Assembly: GCF_946221635.1 (NCBI RefSeq)
Contig: NZ_CAMIHB010000021.1
Coordinates: 1 to 64,000 of the forward strand
Direction: 5' to 3'
DNA length: 64,000 nt
Source: an uncultured Rhodoferax sp.
GTDB lineage: Bacteria; Pseudomonadota; Gammaproteobacteria; Burkholderiales; Burkholderiaceae_C
How positions within the stretch are numbered: the first letter of the stretch is position 1; every line of letters starts with the position of its first letter. The position numbers were made by a program, and so were the translations under genes. Of this stretch, positions 43,120 to 50,715 are shown piece after piece. The notes under the pieces were generated by a model. That model was not told the DNA's origin. It worked only from the letters and a program-made list of their open reading frames with translations, and ran no database searches.

Positions 43120-43824
43120 ATGTCGCAAACCCAGGTTTCACGTTTTTTTGCATTGCTCCCTTGCGCGGGAACCGGCAGTCGCGCGGCTGCGGCAGGGCCC
43201 AAGCAGTACCAGCCGGTTGCGGGACGGCCTATGGTGTTGCATACCCTGGCTGCATTTGCCGCCGTCCGCCGTCTGGCCGGGACCTTGGTGGTGGTGAGTC
43301 CTGGAGACCGTTTTTTCGAAGCCCCGGGGCTGCGGCTGGATGCTACGGTTTCGATAGCTGCTTGCGGAGGAAAAACGAGGGCTGCGAGCGTTTTGAATGG
43401 TCTTTCTGCCCTGCGTGAACAGGGCGCAGGCGCAGCGGATTGGGTGTTGGTGCACGATGCTGCACGCTGCCTCATCACGCCCGCCCAGATCGAGCACCTC
43501 ATGGAGGCTTGCCAGGATGATGCGGTGGGCGGTCTGCTGGCGTTGCCTCTGCCCGATACCCTGAAGCAGGGCCGGGATGGGCGGGTCAGCGCCACGGTGG
43601 ACCGGGCCGACAAATGGCTCGCGCAGACCCCCCAGATGTTCCGGCTGGCCGCCTTGCAGGCCGCGCTCACCGCGGCTGGTGACGCGGTGACCGATGAAGC
43701 CAGTGCCATGGAACTGGCAGGGCAAGCGCCGCGTCTGGTCGAGGGCAGTGCGCAGAATTTCAAGGTCACCTACCCGCAGGACTTTGCGTTGGCGCAGGCG
43801 GTGCTGCAGTCGCGCACGGTTTAG
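43120..43824 (+). CDS. ispD: 2-C-methyl-D-erythritol 4-phosphate cytidylyltransferase
   Basis: MEP-pathway enzyme, 234 residues. The CTP-binding start is diverged at its first residues (FALLPCAGTGSRAAAAGPKQ), then PVAGRPMVLHTL, DWVLVHDAARCL, and TQTPQMF-like AQTPQMFRLAALQAAL and DEASAMELAG follow. Residues about 75-94 (ATVSIAACGGKTRAASVLNG), including the conserved GG-R-SVLNG motif, are encoded by a stretch that matches the dispersed repeat. It is followed by a cyclase-like gene and ispF. Confidence 0.95.
   Translation: MSQTQVSRFFALLPCAGTGSRAAAAGPKQYQPVAGRPMVLHTLAAFAAVRRLAGTLVVVSPGDRFFEAPGLRLDATVSIAACGGKTRAASVLNGLSALREQGAGAADWVLVHDAARCLITPAQIEHLMEACQDDAVGGLLALPLPDTLKQGRDGRVSATVDRADKWLAQTPQMFRLAALQAALTAAGDAVTDEASAMELAGQAPRLVEGSAQNFKVTYPQDFALAQAVLQSRTV
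43341..43400 (-). repeat. Repeat-like segment inside ispD
   Basis: TGCTACGGTTTCGATAGCTG, CTTGCGGAGGAAAAACGAGG, GCTGCGAGCGTTTTGAATGG. The parts GATAGCTGCTTGCG and CGAGGGCT followed by TTTTGAATG line up with the dispersed repeat (reverse orientation). The middle is diverged. It could in part reflect the conserved IspD codons rather than insertion. Confidence 0.5.
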
Positions 43825-43858
43825 CCCGGCGACCCACCCCAACCCGGAGGCACACGGT

Positions 43859-44452
43859 ATGCAAGCGTTTTCTGCCCTGATGGACACCCTGATTGCCGCT
43901 TCGCCCGAACGCAAGCCGGCGGTGGAGCAGATGATCCTGGACACCTTTCAGTGCCGCAAGGCCGTGCTGGCGCTGGACATGAGTGGCTTTACGCTGACGG
44001 TGCGCCGGGATGGCATCCTGGCCTACCTCTGCCAGATCCGGCGTATGCACAAGATCACGCGCCCTCTGGTGGAGGCCCACCACGGAGAGGTGGTCAAGAA
44101 CGAGGCCGACAACCTGCTGGCGGTGTTTGACAGCGTGGCCGATGCGGTGGCCGCAGGCCTGGCGATGGTGCGCGGTGCGATGGCCGAGGGGCAAAGCCCG
44201 GTGCTGGCTTTCAGCGTGGGCATTGATGTGGGAGACATCCTGCTTATCCACCAGGAAGACTGTTTTGGCGACGCGGTAAACCTGGCCTACAAGCTGGGCG
44301 AAGACATTGCCCGGCCTGGCGAGGTGCTGGTGACCCGGGCGGTGCGCGACAGCCTGGGGGCTGACCCGGCACTGGAATTTTCGGAGATGCAGATCTCCAT
44401 CTCGGGCATGGAGGTGTCCACCTTTTCGGTGACGCCACGCCCGTCCGCATGA
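43859..44452 (+). CDS. Class III nucleotide cyclase-like protein (probably degenerate)
   Basis: A 197-residue protein with one class III adenylate/guanylate cyclase catalytic fold and no sensor. The two metal-binding aspartates are D40 (LALDMSGFT) and D84 (VKNEADNLLAVF), 44 residues apart as in active enzymes. The NxxxR catalytic pair reads GDAVNLAYKLGED, with Lys where Arg is expected. Activity is thus uncertain. CGGAGG lies 9-14 bases before ATG 43859. It separates ispD from ispF, which are usually adjacent. Confidence 0.82.
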   Translation: MQAFSALMDTLIAASPERKPAVEQMILDTFQCRKAVLALDMSGFTLTVRRDGILAYLCQIRRMHKITRPLVEAHHGEVVKNEADNLLAVFDSVADAVAAGLAMVRGAMAEGQSPVLAFSVGIDVGDILLIHQEDCFGDAVNLAYKLGEDIARPGEVLVTRAVRDSLGADPALEFSEMQISISGMEVSTFSVTPRPSA

Positions 44453-44471
44453 TTGACAAAGGATATCTGGC

Positions 44472-44954
44472 ATGAACATCAGGGTTGGCGAAGGCTGGGA
44501 CACCCACCAGTTGGTCGAGGGGCGCAAGCTCATTCTGGGCGGCGTGGAAATCCCGTATGACAAGGGACTGCTGGGCCATTCGGACGCGGACGCCTTGCTG
44601 CACGCGATCACCGATGCCTTGCTGGGGGCTGCGGCGCTGGGAGACATCGGCAAGCATTTCCCAGATACGGATGCCCGCTTCAAAGGGGCGGACTCTGCCG
44701 TTTTGTTGGCCCGGGTGGCTAGCGATGTGCGCGGCCTGGGCTATGCCATCGGCAATGTGGATTGCACGGTCATCGCCCAGGCGCCCAAGCTGGCGCCACA
44801 CATCCAGGGCATGCGCGAACGCATCGCCGCCGTGCTGGGCCTGGAGCTGGGGCAGGTGAACGTCAAGGCCAAGACGGCCGAGAAGATGGGGCCGGTGGGC
44901 GAGGGCCGCGCCATGGAGGCGCGCGCCGTGGCCTTGTTGTTCAAAGGCGCGTAG
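44472..44954 (+). CDS. ispF: 2-C-methyl-D-erythritol 2,4-cyclodiphosphate synthase
   Basis: MEP-pathway enzyme, 160 residues. RVGEGWDTHQLVEGRKLILG carries the zinc-binding D-x-H pair (DTH), then LLGHSDADALLHAITDALLG, DIGKHFPDTD and VNVKAKTAEKMGPVGEG, which are the family signatures. It lies 19 bases after the cyclase-like gene. The 3' end overlaps that of the convergent kinase gene by 14 bases. Confidence 0.97.
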   Translation: MNIRVGEGWDTHQLVEGRKLILGGVEIPYDKGLLGHSDADALLHAITDALLGAAALGDIGKHFPDTDARFKGADSAVLLARVASDVRGLGYAIGNVDCTVIAQAPKLAPHIQGMRERIAAVLGLELGQVNVKAKTAEKMGPVGEGRAMEARAVALLFKGA

Positions 44955-46353
44955 CGCGCTGCAGGCGGATCTGGGCGGACAGGCCGCCCGAGCTGGAGTT
45001 GGTCAGCCGGAACACGCCGCCCATGCGCTGGATGGTCTTGTCCACAATGGCCAGCCCCAGGCCGGCCCCGTTGGCCGCCGTGCGTGCGGCTTCGCCCCGG
45101 TAGAAGGGCTGGGTGAGCTGTTGCAGCTGTTCTTCGGCCACGCCCAGACCATGGTCGCGCACCTTGATCAGCACCCATTTTTCGCGGGCGATGGCGGCAA
45201 TGTCGATCATCGCAATCCCGGTGTTCACCGATTTGCCATAGCGCTTGGCGTTCTCCAGCAGGTTGGTCAGCACGCGACCCAGCTCCACTTCGTCGGCCAT
45301 GACCACCAGGTCCTCCTGCATATCCACCTTGATGCGCACGTCAGGCAGCTTGTGCAGGGAGTACACGCAAGCGTCCACCACATCGCCCAGCACCACCGGA
45401 TTCAGCGCCACGCCGCGGTCCGGGCGGGCGTAATCCAGAAACTTGTCGATGATGGCATCGAGCTGGTTGATGTCGGCCACCATGTAGGCGCGTGCGCTCT
45501 CGTCGGCCACGCTCATCTCGGTCTCCAGCCGCAGGCGGGCCAGGGGCGTGCGCAGGTCGTGCGAGATGCCGGCCAGCATGACGGCACGGTCCTGTTCCAC
45601 CTTGGCCAACTTCTGGGCCATGCGGTTGAAGCCGATGTTGACCTCGCGGATTTCGCTGGTGTTGACATGCTCGTCCAACTGGCTGGCGCTGAAATTACCC
45701 TCGCGCACCCGGCTGGCGGCAAACGACAGCTCCTTGAGGGGACGGTTGATCAGGCCGGCAATCAGCGCCGCACCGGCCAGCGACAGGACCGCCGCAACAA
45801 AGAGCCAGATCATCCAGGTGGTGCTGGCTGCAAAGGAGACCCGGTTCAGATCCGTTTGCAGCCAATACTCGTCGCCATCGATGACGAAGCTCACCCACAG
45901 GCCCGGCTGCTCGTTGACCATGTTGGCGACCACAGTGCCTTGGCCCAGGCGCTCGGCCAGGTCCACGGCCACGCGCCGGCTCAGGGCGTCGTTGTTCAGC
46001 AGGGAAAACTGGTCGGTCGGCTCGCGTGGCACGATGCGCAGGCCCTCCTGGTCCTTCATGGTCTTGATGAGCGAGATCCGCGCAATGCCATCGGCGTGGA
46101 TCAGCGCGGCCCGGCTGAGGTTGACCTGGGAGGCCAGTTGCTGCGCAGTTTGCACCGCGCGAGGTTCGAACTCCAGGGAGCGCAGGGTCTGCAGCCAAGC
46201 CAGGATGCTGCCTAGCAACAGCAAGGCCAGCAGGAAGAAGGTGCGCCAGAACAGGCTCAGGCGTGCCCAGGGCCAGCGTACGCCACGGGGCTCGTCATCG
46301 GACAGCGCGGCAACGGCGCTGGGGTCGAATTCTGGTGGCAGGGTTTGCGACAC
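44941..46353 (-). CDS. Sensor histidine kinase, EnvZ/RisS-like
   Basis: Membrane kinase of 470 residues: a membrane helix at about 33-55, a periplasmic domain of about 120 residues, a second helix near 178-198, HAMP, the phospho-acceptor H in AGISHDLRTPLARLRLE (about 262), the N-box TNLLENAKRYG, and the G-boxes VRDHGLGV and GAGLGLAIVDKT. It starts with GTG, 17 bases after the stop of the OmpR-type regulator gene, so they form a two-component pair. In Burkholderiales the equivalent pair is often RisS/RisA or EnvZ/OmpR. Confidence 0.93.
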   Translation of the reverse strand: MSQTLPPEFDPSAVAALSDDEPRGVRWPWARLSLFWRTFFLLALLLLGSILAWLQTLRSLEFEPRAVQTAQQLASQVNLSRAALIHADGIARISLIKTMKDQEGLRIVPREPTDQFSLLNNDALSRRVAVDLAERLGQGTVVANMVNEQPGLWVSFVIDGDEYWLQTDLNRVSFAASTTWMIWLFVAAVLSLAGAALIAGLINRPLKELSFAASRVREGNFSASQLDEHVNTSEIREVNIGFNRMAQKLAKVEQDRAVMLAGISHDLRTPLARLRLETEMSVADESARAYMVADINQLDAIIDKFLDYARPDRGVALNPVVLGDVVDACVYSLHKLPDVRIKVDMQEDLVVMADEVELGRVLTNLLENAKRYGKSVNTGIAMIDIAAIAREKWVLIKVRDHGLGVAEEQLQQLTQPFYRGEAARTAANGAGLGLAIVDKTIQRMGGVFRLTNSSSGGLSAQIRLQRATRL

Positions 46354-46370
46354 GGAAGGGAAGAGGGCGC

Positions 46371-47102
46371 TCAGGTGGCTTCGTCGGGCACAAACACATA
46401 GCCTACACCCCAGACGGTCTGGATGAAGCGGGGCGTGGTGGCGTCCGTCTCAATGAGCTTGCGCAAACGCGACACCTGCACGTCCAGGCTGCGGTCAAAC
46501 GGTTCGAATTCCCGGCCCCGTGAGAGCTGGGCCAGCTTTTCGCGTGACAGGGGAATGCGCGGATGGCGTACCAGCGCCTTGAGCATGGCAAATTCGCCGG
46601 TGGTCAGTGTCAGTTCCTGGCCGGCCTTGGTCAGGGTTCGGGCGCCCAGGTCGAAGACAAAGGTGCCGAACTTGACCACTTCGTTGTCGCTGGAGGGGGC
46701 GCCGGGTACCTCGACGGCCGGACGGCGGCGCAGCACGGCGTGGATGCGGGCCAGCAGTTCCCGGGGGTTGAAAGGCTTGCCCAGGTAATCATCGGCCCCG
46801 ACTTCCAGGCCCACGATGCGGTCGATGTCCTCGCCCTTGGCCGTGAGCATGATGATGGGGGTCACGTCATTGGCAGCCCGCAGCCGGCGGCAGATGGAGA
46901 GTCCGTCCTCGCCAGGCATCATCAGGTCCAGAACGATGAGGTCGGCCGTTTCCCGCAGCATGATTCGGGTGAGTGCCTTGCCGTCTTCTGCCAGGAGCAC
47001 GTCAAAACCTTCCTGTGTCAGGTAGCGGCGCAGCAGGTCGCGAATGCGGGCATCATCATCGACCACCAGAATCTTGTTGGGACGGCTTGTGTTGGCTTGC
47101 AT
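46371..47102 (-). CDS. ompR: OmpR-family response regulator
   Basis: A 243-residue regulator with a receiver (acidic D15-D17, phospho-acceptor D59 in IVLDLMMPGEDG, Lys in DYLGKPF) and a winged-helix trans_reg_C domain (LTTGEFAMLKALVRHPRIPL, DVQVSRLRKLIE, RFIQTVWGVGYVF). It is cotranscribed with the kinase downstream. Its upstream region holds inverted TGTTACAAAT sites that fit self-control. Confidence 0.94.
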   Translation of the reverse strand: MQANTSRPNKILVVDDDARIRDLLRRYLTQEGFDVLLAEDGKALTRIMLRETADLIVLDLMMPGEDGLSICRRLRAANDVTPIIMLTAKGEDIDRIVGLEVGADDYLGKPFNPRELLARIHAVLRRRPAVEVPGAPSSDNEVVKFGTFVFDLGARTLTKAGQELTLTTGEFAMLKALVRHPRIPLSREKLAQLSRGREFEPFDRSLDVQVSRLRKLIETDATTPRFIQTVWGVGYVFVPDEAT

Positions 47103-47114
47103 GGCGTACTCAGA

Positions 47115-47194
47115 ATTTGTAACAGGCGCGATTTTGCGGTGCGCCGGTCCGTGAATGCGGCGATCCCCCGGTACTTTGACACTATGTTACAAAT
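47115..47194. promoter_or_regulatory. Paired inverted OmpR-like sites between ompR and the small exported protein
   Basis: ATTTGTAACA at 47115-47124 and its exact inverse TGTTACAAAT at 47185-47194 lie 60 bases apart in the divergent spacer. A consensus -35 TTGACA is at 47176-47181, 10 bases before GTTACA (47186-47191). GTTACA is the core of OmpR half-sites in enterics. The pair may let the regulator control both directions. No good -10 for the plus strand was found. Confidence 0.45.
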
Positions 47195-47249
47195 AAGCAT
47201 GCCTGCTTACCGGGCGGGAATTCAACAATGTCTCCTGCCCGGTTTCTCC

Positions 47250-47540
47250 ATGCGTTGTTTCCTCATGCGCCACTCTGTGATTCTCGTCGTCTATCTGTCA
47301 GCCCCCCTCTGGGCGTGGGCTGGGCCGGCCAATGGTCCGACGCACCAGACGCCCGGCCAGGAACCCGCGCGTGCGGAGCCTGCCAGAGACCAGCGCCGCG
47401 CCGCGCTGCGCCAGGCGCTCATCCCGGCTCAGCAACAGGACGCCGCGCCTGCCTCGGCGGACAGTCCGGCTGGCCGCCAACTGAGCCCGGCGGAGCGCGC
47501 CGAGCTGCGCCGCCAGTTGCGCGATCAGTTTTCCCGCTGA
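47250..47540 (+). CDS. Small exported Ala/Gln/Arg-rich protein
   Basis: A 96-residue protein with a signal peptide (MRHSVILVVYLSAPLWAWAG; cleavage probable after AWA) and a mature part rich in Ala, Gln, Pro and Arg, ending in AERAELRRQLRDQFSR, a charged helix. ATG 47250 and ATG 47265 are both possible starts. It is divergent from ompR. I do not recognise the family. Its location beside OmpR-like sites suggests envelope-stress-linked expression. Confidence 0.65.
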   Translation: MRCFLMRHSVILVVYLSAPLWAWAGPANGPTHQTPGQEPARAEPARDQRRAALRQALIPAQQQDAAPASADSPAGRQLSPAERAELRRQLRDQFSR

Positions 47541-47687
47541 GTTTTTCCCGCTTTCTTGCTGCGCGGGGCTGGACAGGGTAAGACCTGCCCCATTTCGGCC
47601 TCTGCGCGCCATAATGCTTTCATCCAACTTCGGTAGGGGGGGGAAGGATTTGGCTTGCTGTGTCGTTTCAGGCTGCAGGAGACCTTC

Positions 47688-47823
47688 GTGTTCTTGGAGC
47701 TAGCCAAGGGCGTAGCGTTGCTGCTGGCCTTGGGCCAGCTGTACACGTATGGCGCGCGCAGCCTGCGCCCCGGCTCCACCTACCGTCAAGGCGTCTGCGG
47801 CCTGCTGTTTGGCGGCGTCAGCC
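47688..47823 (+). pseudogene. Out-of-frame 5' end of the 5TMR-PAS-GGDEF-EAL gene
   Basis: Starting at GTG 47688, with AGGAGA at 47677-47682, this frame reads VFLELAKGVALLLALGQLYT and continues to GVCGLLFGGVS, which is the expected beginning of a 5TMR-LYT membrane domain. The next residues of that domain (AMMAMDMPLHVAPE) are in the frame two positions away. The change occurs at about 47817-47824, where GTCAGCCATGATG would have to be GTCAGC-GC-CATGATG; it looks like a 2-base deletion (or a sequence error). Confidence 0.7.
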
Positions 47824-50715
47824 ATGATGGCCATGGACATGCCGCTGCATGTGGCTCCCGAAAGCGTTTTCGATGCACGTTCCGTCGTGCTGAGCATGGC
47901 CGCGCTGTTCGGCGGCCCTTGGGCAGGTACAGTGGCCATGGCCGTCGCGGCGGCTTATTGCTGGTACCTTGGAGGGGCGGGGGCCTACAGCGGCTTGGCC
48001 GTGATCTTTGTCGCCTACGCCTTGGGAATGGCCTACTGCTATCTGCACCGCCAGGGCCGGGTGGGCCTGAGGTGGTGGCAGCTTCTGGCCTTTGGCTTCC
48101 TGGTGCACGCGCCTATCGCAGGCCTGACGGTCCTGTTCCCCATGGAAGGGGCTTTGCCCGCAGCGCAGAACGTTACGCTGCCACTGCTGCTGGTGCTCTC
48201 CCCAGCCACCCTGCTGGTGGGACTGACGCTGAGAGATGTTGATGCACGTCTGGCGAAGGAGTCGGTGCTGCTCGATCATGAGGAGCGGCTTGGCGCCACG
48301 ATCCGGGCGATCCCTGATCTGCTCTACGTCATTGATGAAAATGGTTTCTTTGTGGAGGTGCTGTCCGATGCGGCCTTGCTGCGCGGCAAGGGCTACGAAT
48401 TGCCCGGCAGGCGCATGCACGAGGTGCTGCACCCGGACGATGCAGAGGCCTTGCTGGGCCATCTCCGACGGACATTGACGCAGCAGAAAACCGAGACGTT
48501 CGAGTTTGAAGTGCGGTCCCGCAATGGCGTGCGCCACTTCGAGGGGTGGGCCCATGCGCTCAAGCGCACGCCCGGACAGCCGCGGGCACTGGTGCTGCTG
48601 GCGCGCGACGTGACGGAGCGCCGTGAGTCCGATGCGGCCTTGCAGGCGTCGGAGAGCCGGTTTCGCAGCCTGCTGCAAAACGTCGGTGGGGTGGCTGTCC
48701 AGGGGTACACACCGGATGGCCGCATCACCTACTGGAACCATGCCTCCGAACGTCTGTATGGCTACACGGCCGAGGAGGCGTTGGGGCGCAATCTCTTCAC
48801 GCTGGTGCTGCCTCACCCGCTGCGTAACGAGATGCAGCAGCTGTTGCGGGATATGCAGGCCGATCCGACGACTTTTGCATCCCGGGAGCTGGTGCTCATG
48901 CACCGCGATGGGCACGAGGTGCCGGTGTTTTCCAGCCATGTGGCGGTGCACACCAACGGCCAGGTCGCGGAATTCTTCCGCTTTGACATCGACCTGACAG
49001 AGCGCCGGCGCAACGAGGCCGAGCTGCGTGTGGCAGCCAAGGCCTTCGAGGCCCAGGAGGGCATGATGGTGACCAATGCCCGGCGGGAGATCCTGCGCGT
49101 GAACCAGGCTTTCACCCGGATTTCCGGCTATGCGGACCACGAAGTCGTTGGCCGGACGCCCAGCATGTTCCGTTCGGGCTGGCATGACGCGGTGTTTTAC
49201 GCCGAAATGGACAGGTGCCTGGAGCAGCAGGGGCACTGGGAGGGTGAAGTCTGGAATCGCAACAAGAATGGCGAAATTGCCCCGCAGTACATGCAGATTT
49301 CGTCGGTGTCGGACGACGAGGGGCGGCTTACCCACTATGTGGCCTCCATGGTGGATGTGACCCAGCGCAAGGCCGACAAAGACCAGATTCGCCAATTGGC
49401 TTTCTACGACCCGCTCACCGGCCTGCCCAACCGCCGCCTGCTCATGGATCGCCTGCAGCATGCGCTGGCCTCCAGTGCCCGGTCCGGTGCCCGTGGTGCC
49501 TTGCTGTTCATCGATCTGGACCATTTCAAAACCCTGAACGACACCCTGGGCCATGACAAGGGCGACTTGCTGCTGCAGCAGGTGGCGAACCGCCTCATGG
49601 ACACCCTGCGCGAAGAAGACACGGTGGCCCGCCTGGGGGGGGACGAATACGTGGTCATGCTGGAAGGGCTGGATACCCAACGCGAAGTGGCGGCTGCGCA
49701 GGCCACCCAGGTGGGCGAAAAAATCCTCAAGGTGCTCAATATGCCGTATCGCCTGGCGGGCCACGAGTACCACAGCACCCCCAGCCTGGGGCTTACCCTG
49801 TTCTGCGGTCACGATGCGGCGCTGGACGAACTACTGAAACAGGCGGACCTGGCGATGTACCAGGCCAAGAACCTGGGGCGCAACGGTTTGCGTTTCTATG
49901 ATCCCCTGATGCAAGCCGCGGTGACCCAGCGCGCCGAGCTGGAGGCTGATATCCGCCAGGGCCTGTTGTTTGGCCAGTTCGAGCTGCACTACCAGCCCCA
50001 GGTGGATGCGCAGGGGCAGGTGCTGGGGGCGGAGGCGCTGCTGCGTTGGCGCCATCCGGTGCGCGGCATGGTGTCCCCGGCGGCCTTCATCCCCGTCGCC
50101 GAAGAGACGGGGCAGATTGTGATGCTGGGTAGCTGGGTACTGGAAGCCGCCTGTACCCAGCTGGTTGCCTGGGCTCGGGATCCGACCACCGAGCACCTGA
50201 CGCTGGCCGTCAACGTGAGTTCGCGCCAGTTCCGCCAGCAGGATTTCGCCGACCACATGCTGGACATGCTGGACTACACCGGAGCCAACCCGCACCGCCT
50301 CAAGCTGGAGCTGACGGAAAGCCTGCTGGTCGATAACGTGGAGGATGTGATCGCCAAGATGACCGCCTTGCGTGCTCGCGGCGTGGGCTTTTCATTGGAC
50401 GATTTTGGTACCGGCTACTCTTCGCTGTCCTACCTCAAGCGCCTGCCGCTGGACCAGCTCAAGATCGACCAGTCCTTCGTGCGCGATGTGCTGACCGATC
50501 CCAACGACGCCGCCATCGCCCGCACGATTGTAGCGCTGGGCCACAGCCTGGGGCTGGCTGTCATTGCCGAAGGTGTGGAGACACGTGAGCAGCGGGACTT
50601 CCTGTTGAGCAGCGGTTGCCGTACCTACCAGGGCTATCTGTTCAGCCGGCCCCTGCCCGAGGACGGGTTCGCGGCCTATTTGCAAAGCCATTTGTCTCAC
50701 TCCGAGCCCGCATGA
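47749..50715 (+). CDS. 5TMR-LYT-PAS-PAS-PAS-GGDEF-EAL protein (5' frameshift)
   Basis: Large c-di-GMP enzyme. In this frame the residues before AMMAMDMPL are not natural; homology begins at about 47824, so a functional product would start at ATG 47824/47827 or require the frameshift to be repaired. Visible domains in order: the rest of a 5TMR-LYT membrane sensor (DARSVVLSMAALFGG), three PAS domains (DLLYVIDENGFF; VAVQGYTPDGRITYWN; EGMMVTNARREILRVN), GGDEF with LGGDEY and I-site REED, and EAL with EALLRW, NVSSRQF, ELTES, DDFGTGYSS. Both catalytic domains keep their key residues. Its stop overlaps the next EAL gene by ATGA. Confidence 0.88.
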   Translation: MARAACAPAPPTVKASAACCLAASAMMAMDMPLHVAPESVFDARSVVLSMAALFGGPWAGTVAMAVAAAYCWYLGGAGAYSGLAVIFVAYALGMAYCYLHRQGRVGLRWWQLLAFGFLVHAPIAGLTVLFPMEGALPAAQNVTLPLLLVLSPATLLVGLTLRDVDARLAKESVLLDHEERLGATIRAIPDLLYVIDENGFFVEVLSDAALLRGKGYELPGRRMHEVLHPDDAEALLGHLRRTLTQQKTETFEFEVRSRNGVRHFEGWAHALKRTPGQPRALVLLARDVTERRESDAALQASESRFRSLLQNVGGVAVQGYTPDGRITYWNHASERLYGYTAEEALGRNLFTLVLPHPLRNEMQQLLRDMQADPTTFASRELVLMHRDGHEVPVFSSHVAVHTNGQVAEFFRFDIDLTERRRNEAELRVAAKAFEAQEGMMVTNARREILRVNQAFTRISGYADHEVVGRTPSMFRSGWHDAVFYAEMDRCLEQQGHWEGEVWNRNKNGEIAPQYMQISSVSDDEGRLTHYVASMVDVTQRKADKDQIRQLAFYDPLTGLPNRRLLMDRLQHALASSARSGARGALLFIDLDHFKTLNDTLGHDKGDLLLQQVANRLMDTLREEDTVARLGGDEYVVMLEGLDTQREVAAAQATQVGEKILKVLNMPYRLAGHEYHSTPSLGLTLFCGHDAALDELLKQADLAMYQAKNLGRNGLRFYDPLMQAAVTQRAELEADIRQGLLFGQFELHYQPQVDAQGQVLGAEALLRWRHPVRGMVSPAAFIPVAEETGQIVMLGSWVLEAACTQLVAWARDPTTEHLTLAVNVSSRQFRQQDFADHMLDMLDYTGANPHRLKLELTESLLVDNVEDVIAKMTALRARGVGFSLDDFGTGYSSLSYLKRLPLDQLKIDQSFVRDVLTDPNDAAIARTIVALGHSLGLAVIAEGVETREQRDFLLSSGCRTYQGYLFSRPLPEDGFAAYLQSHLSHSEPA

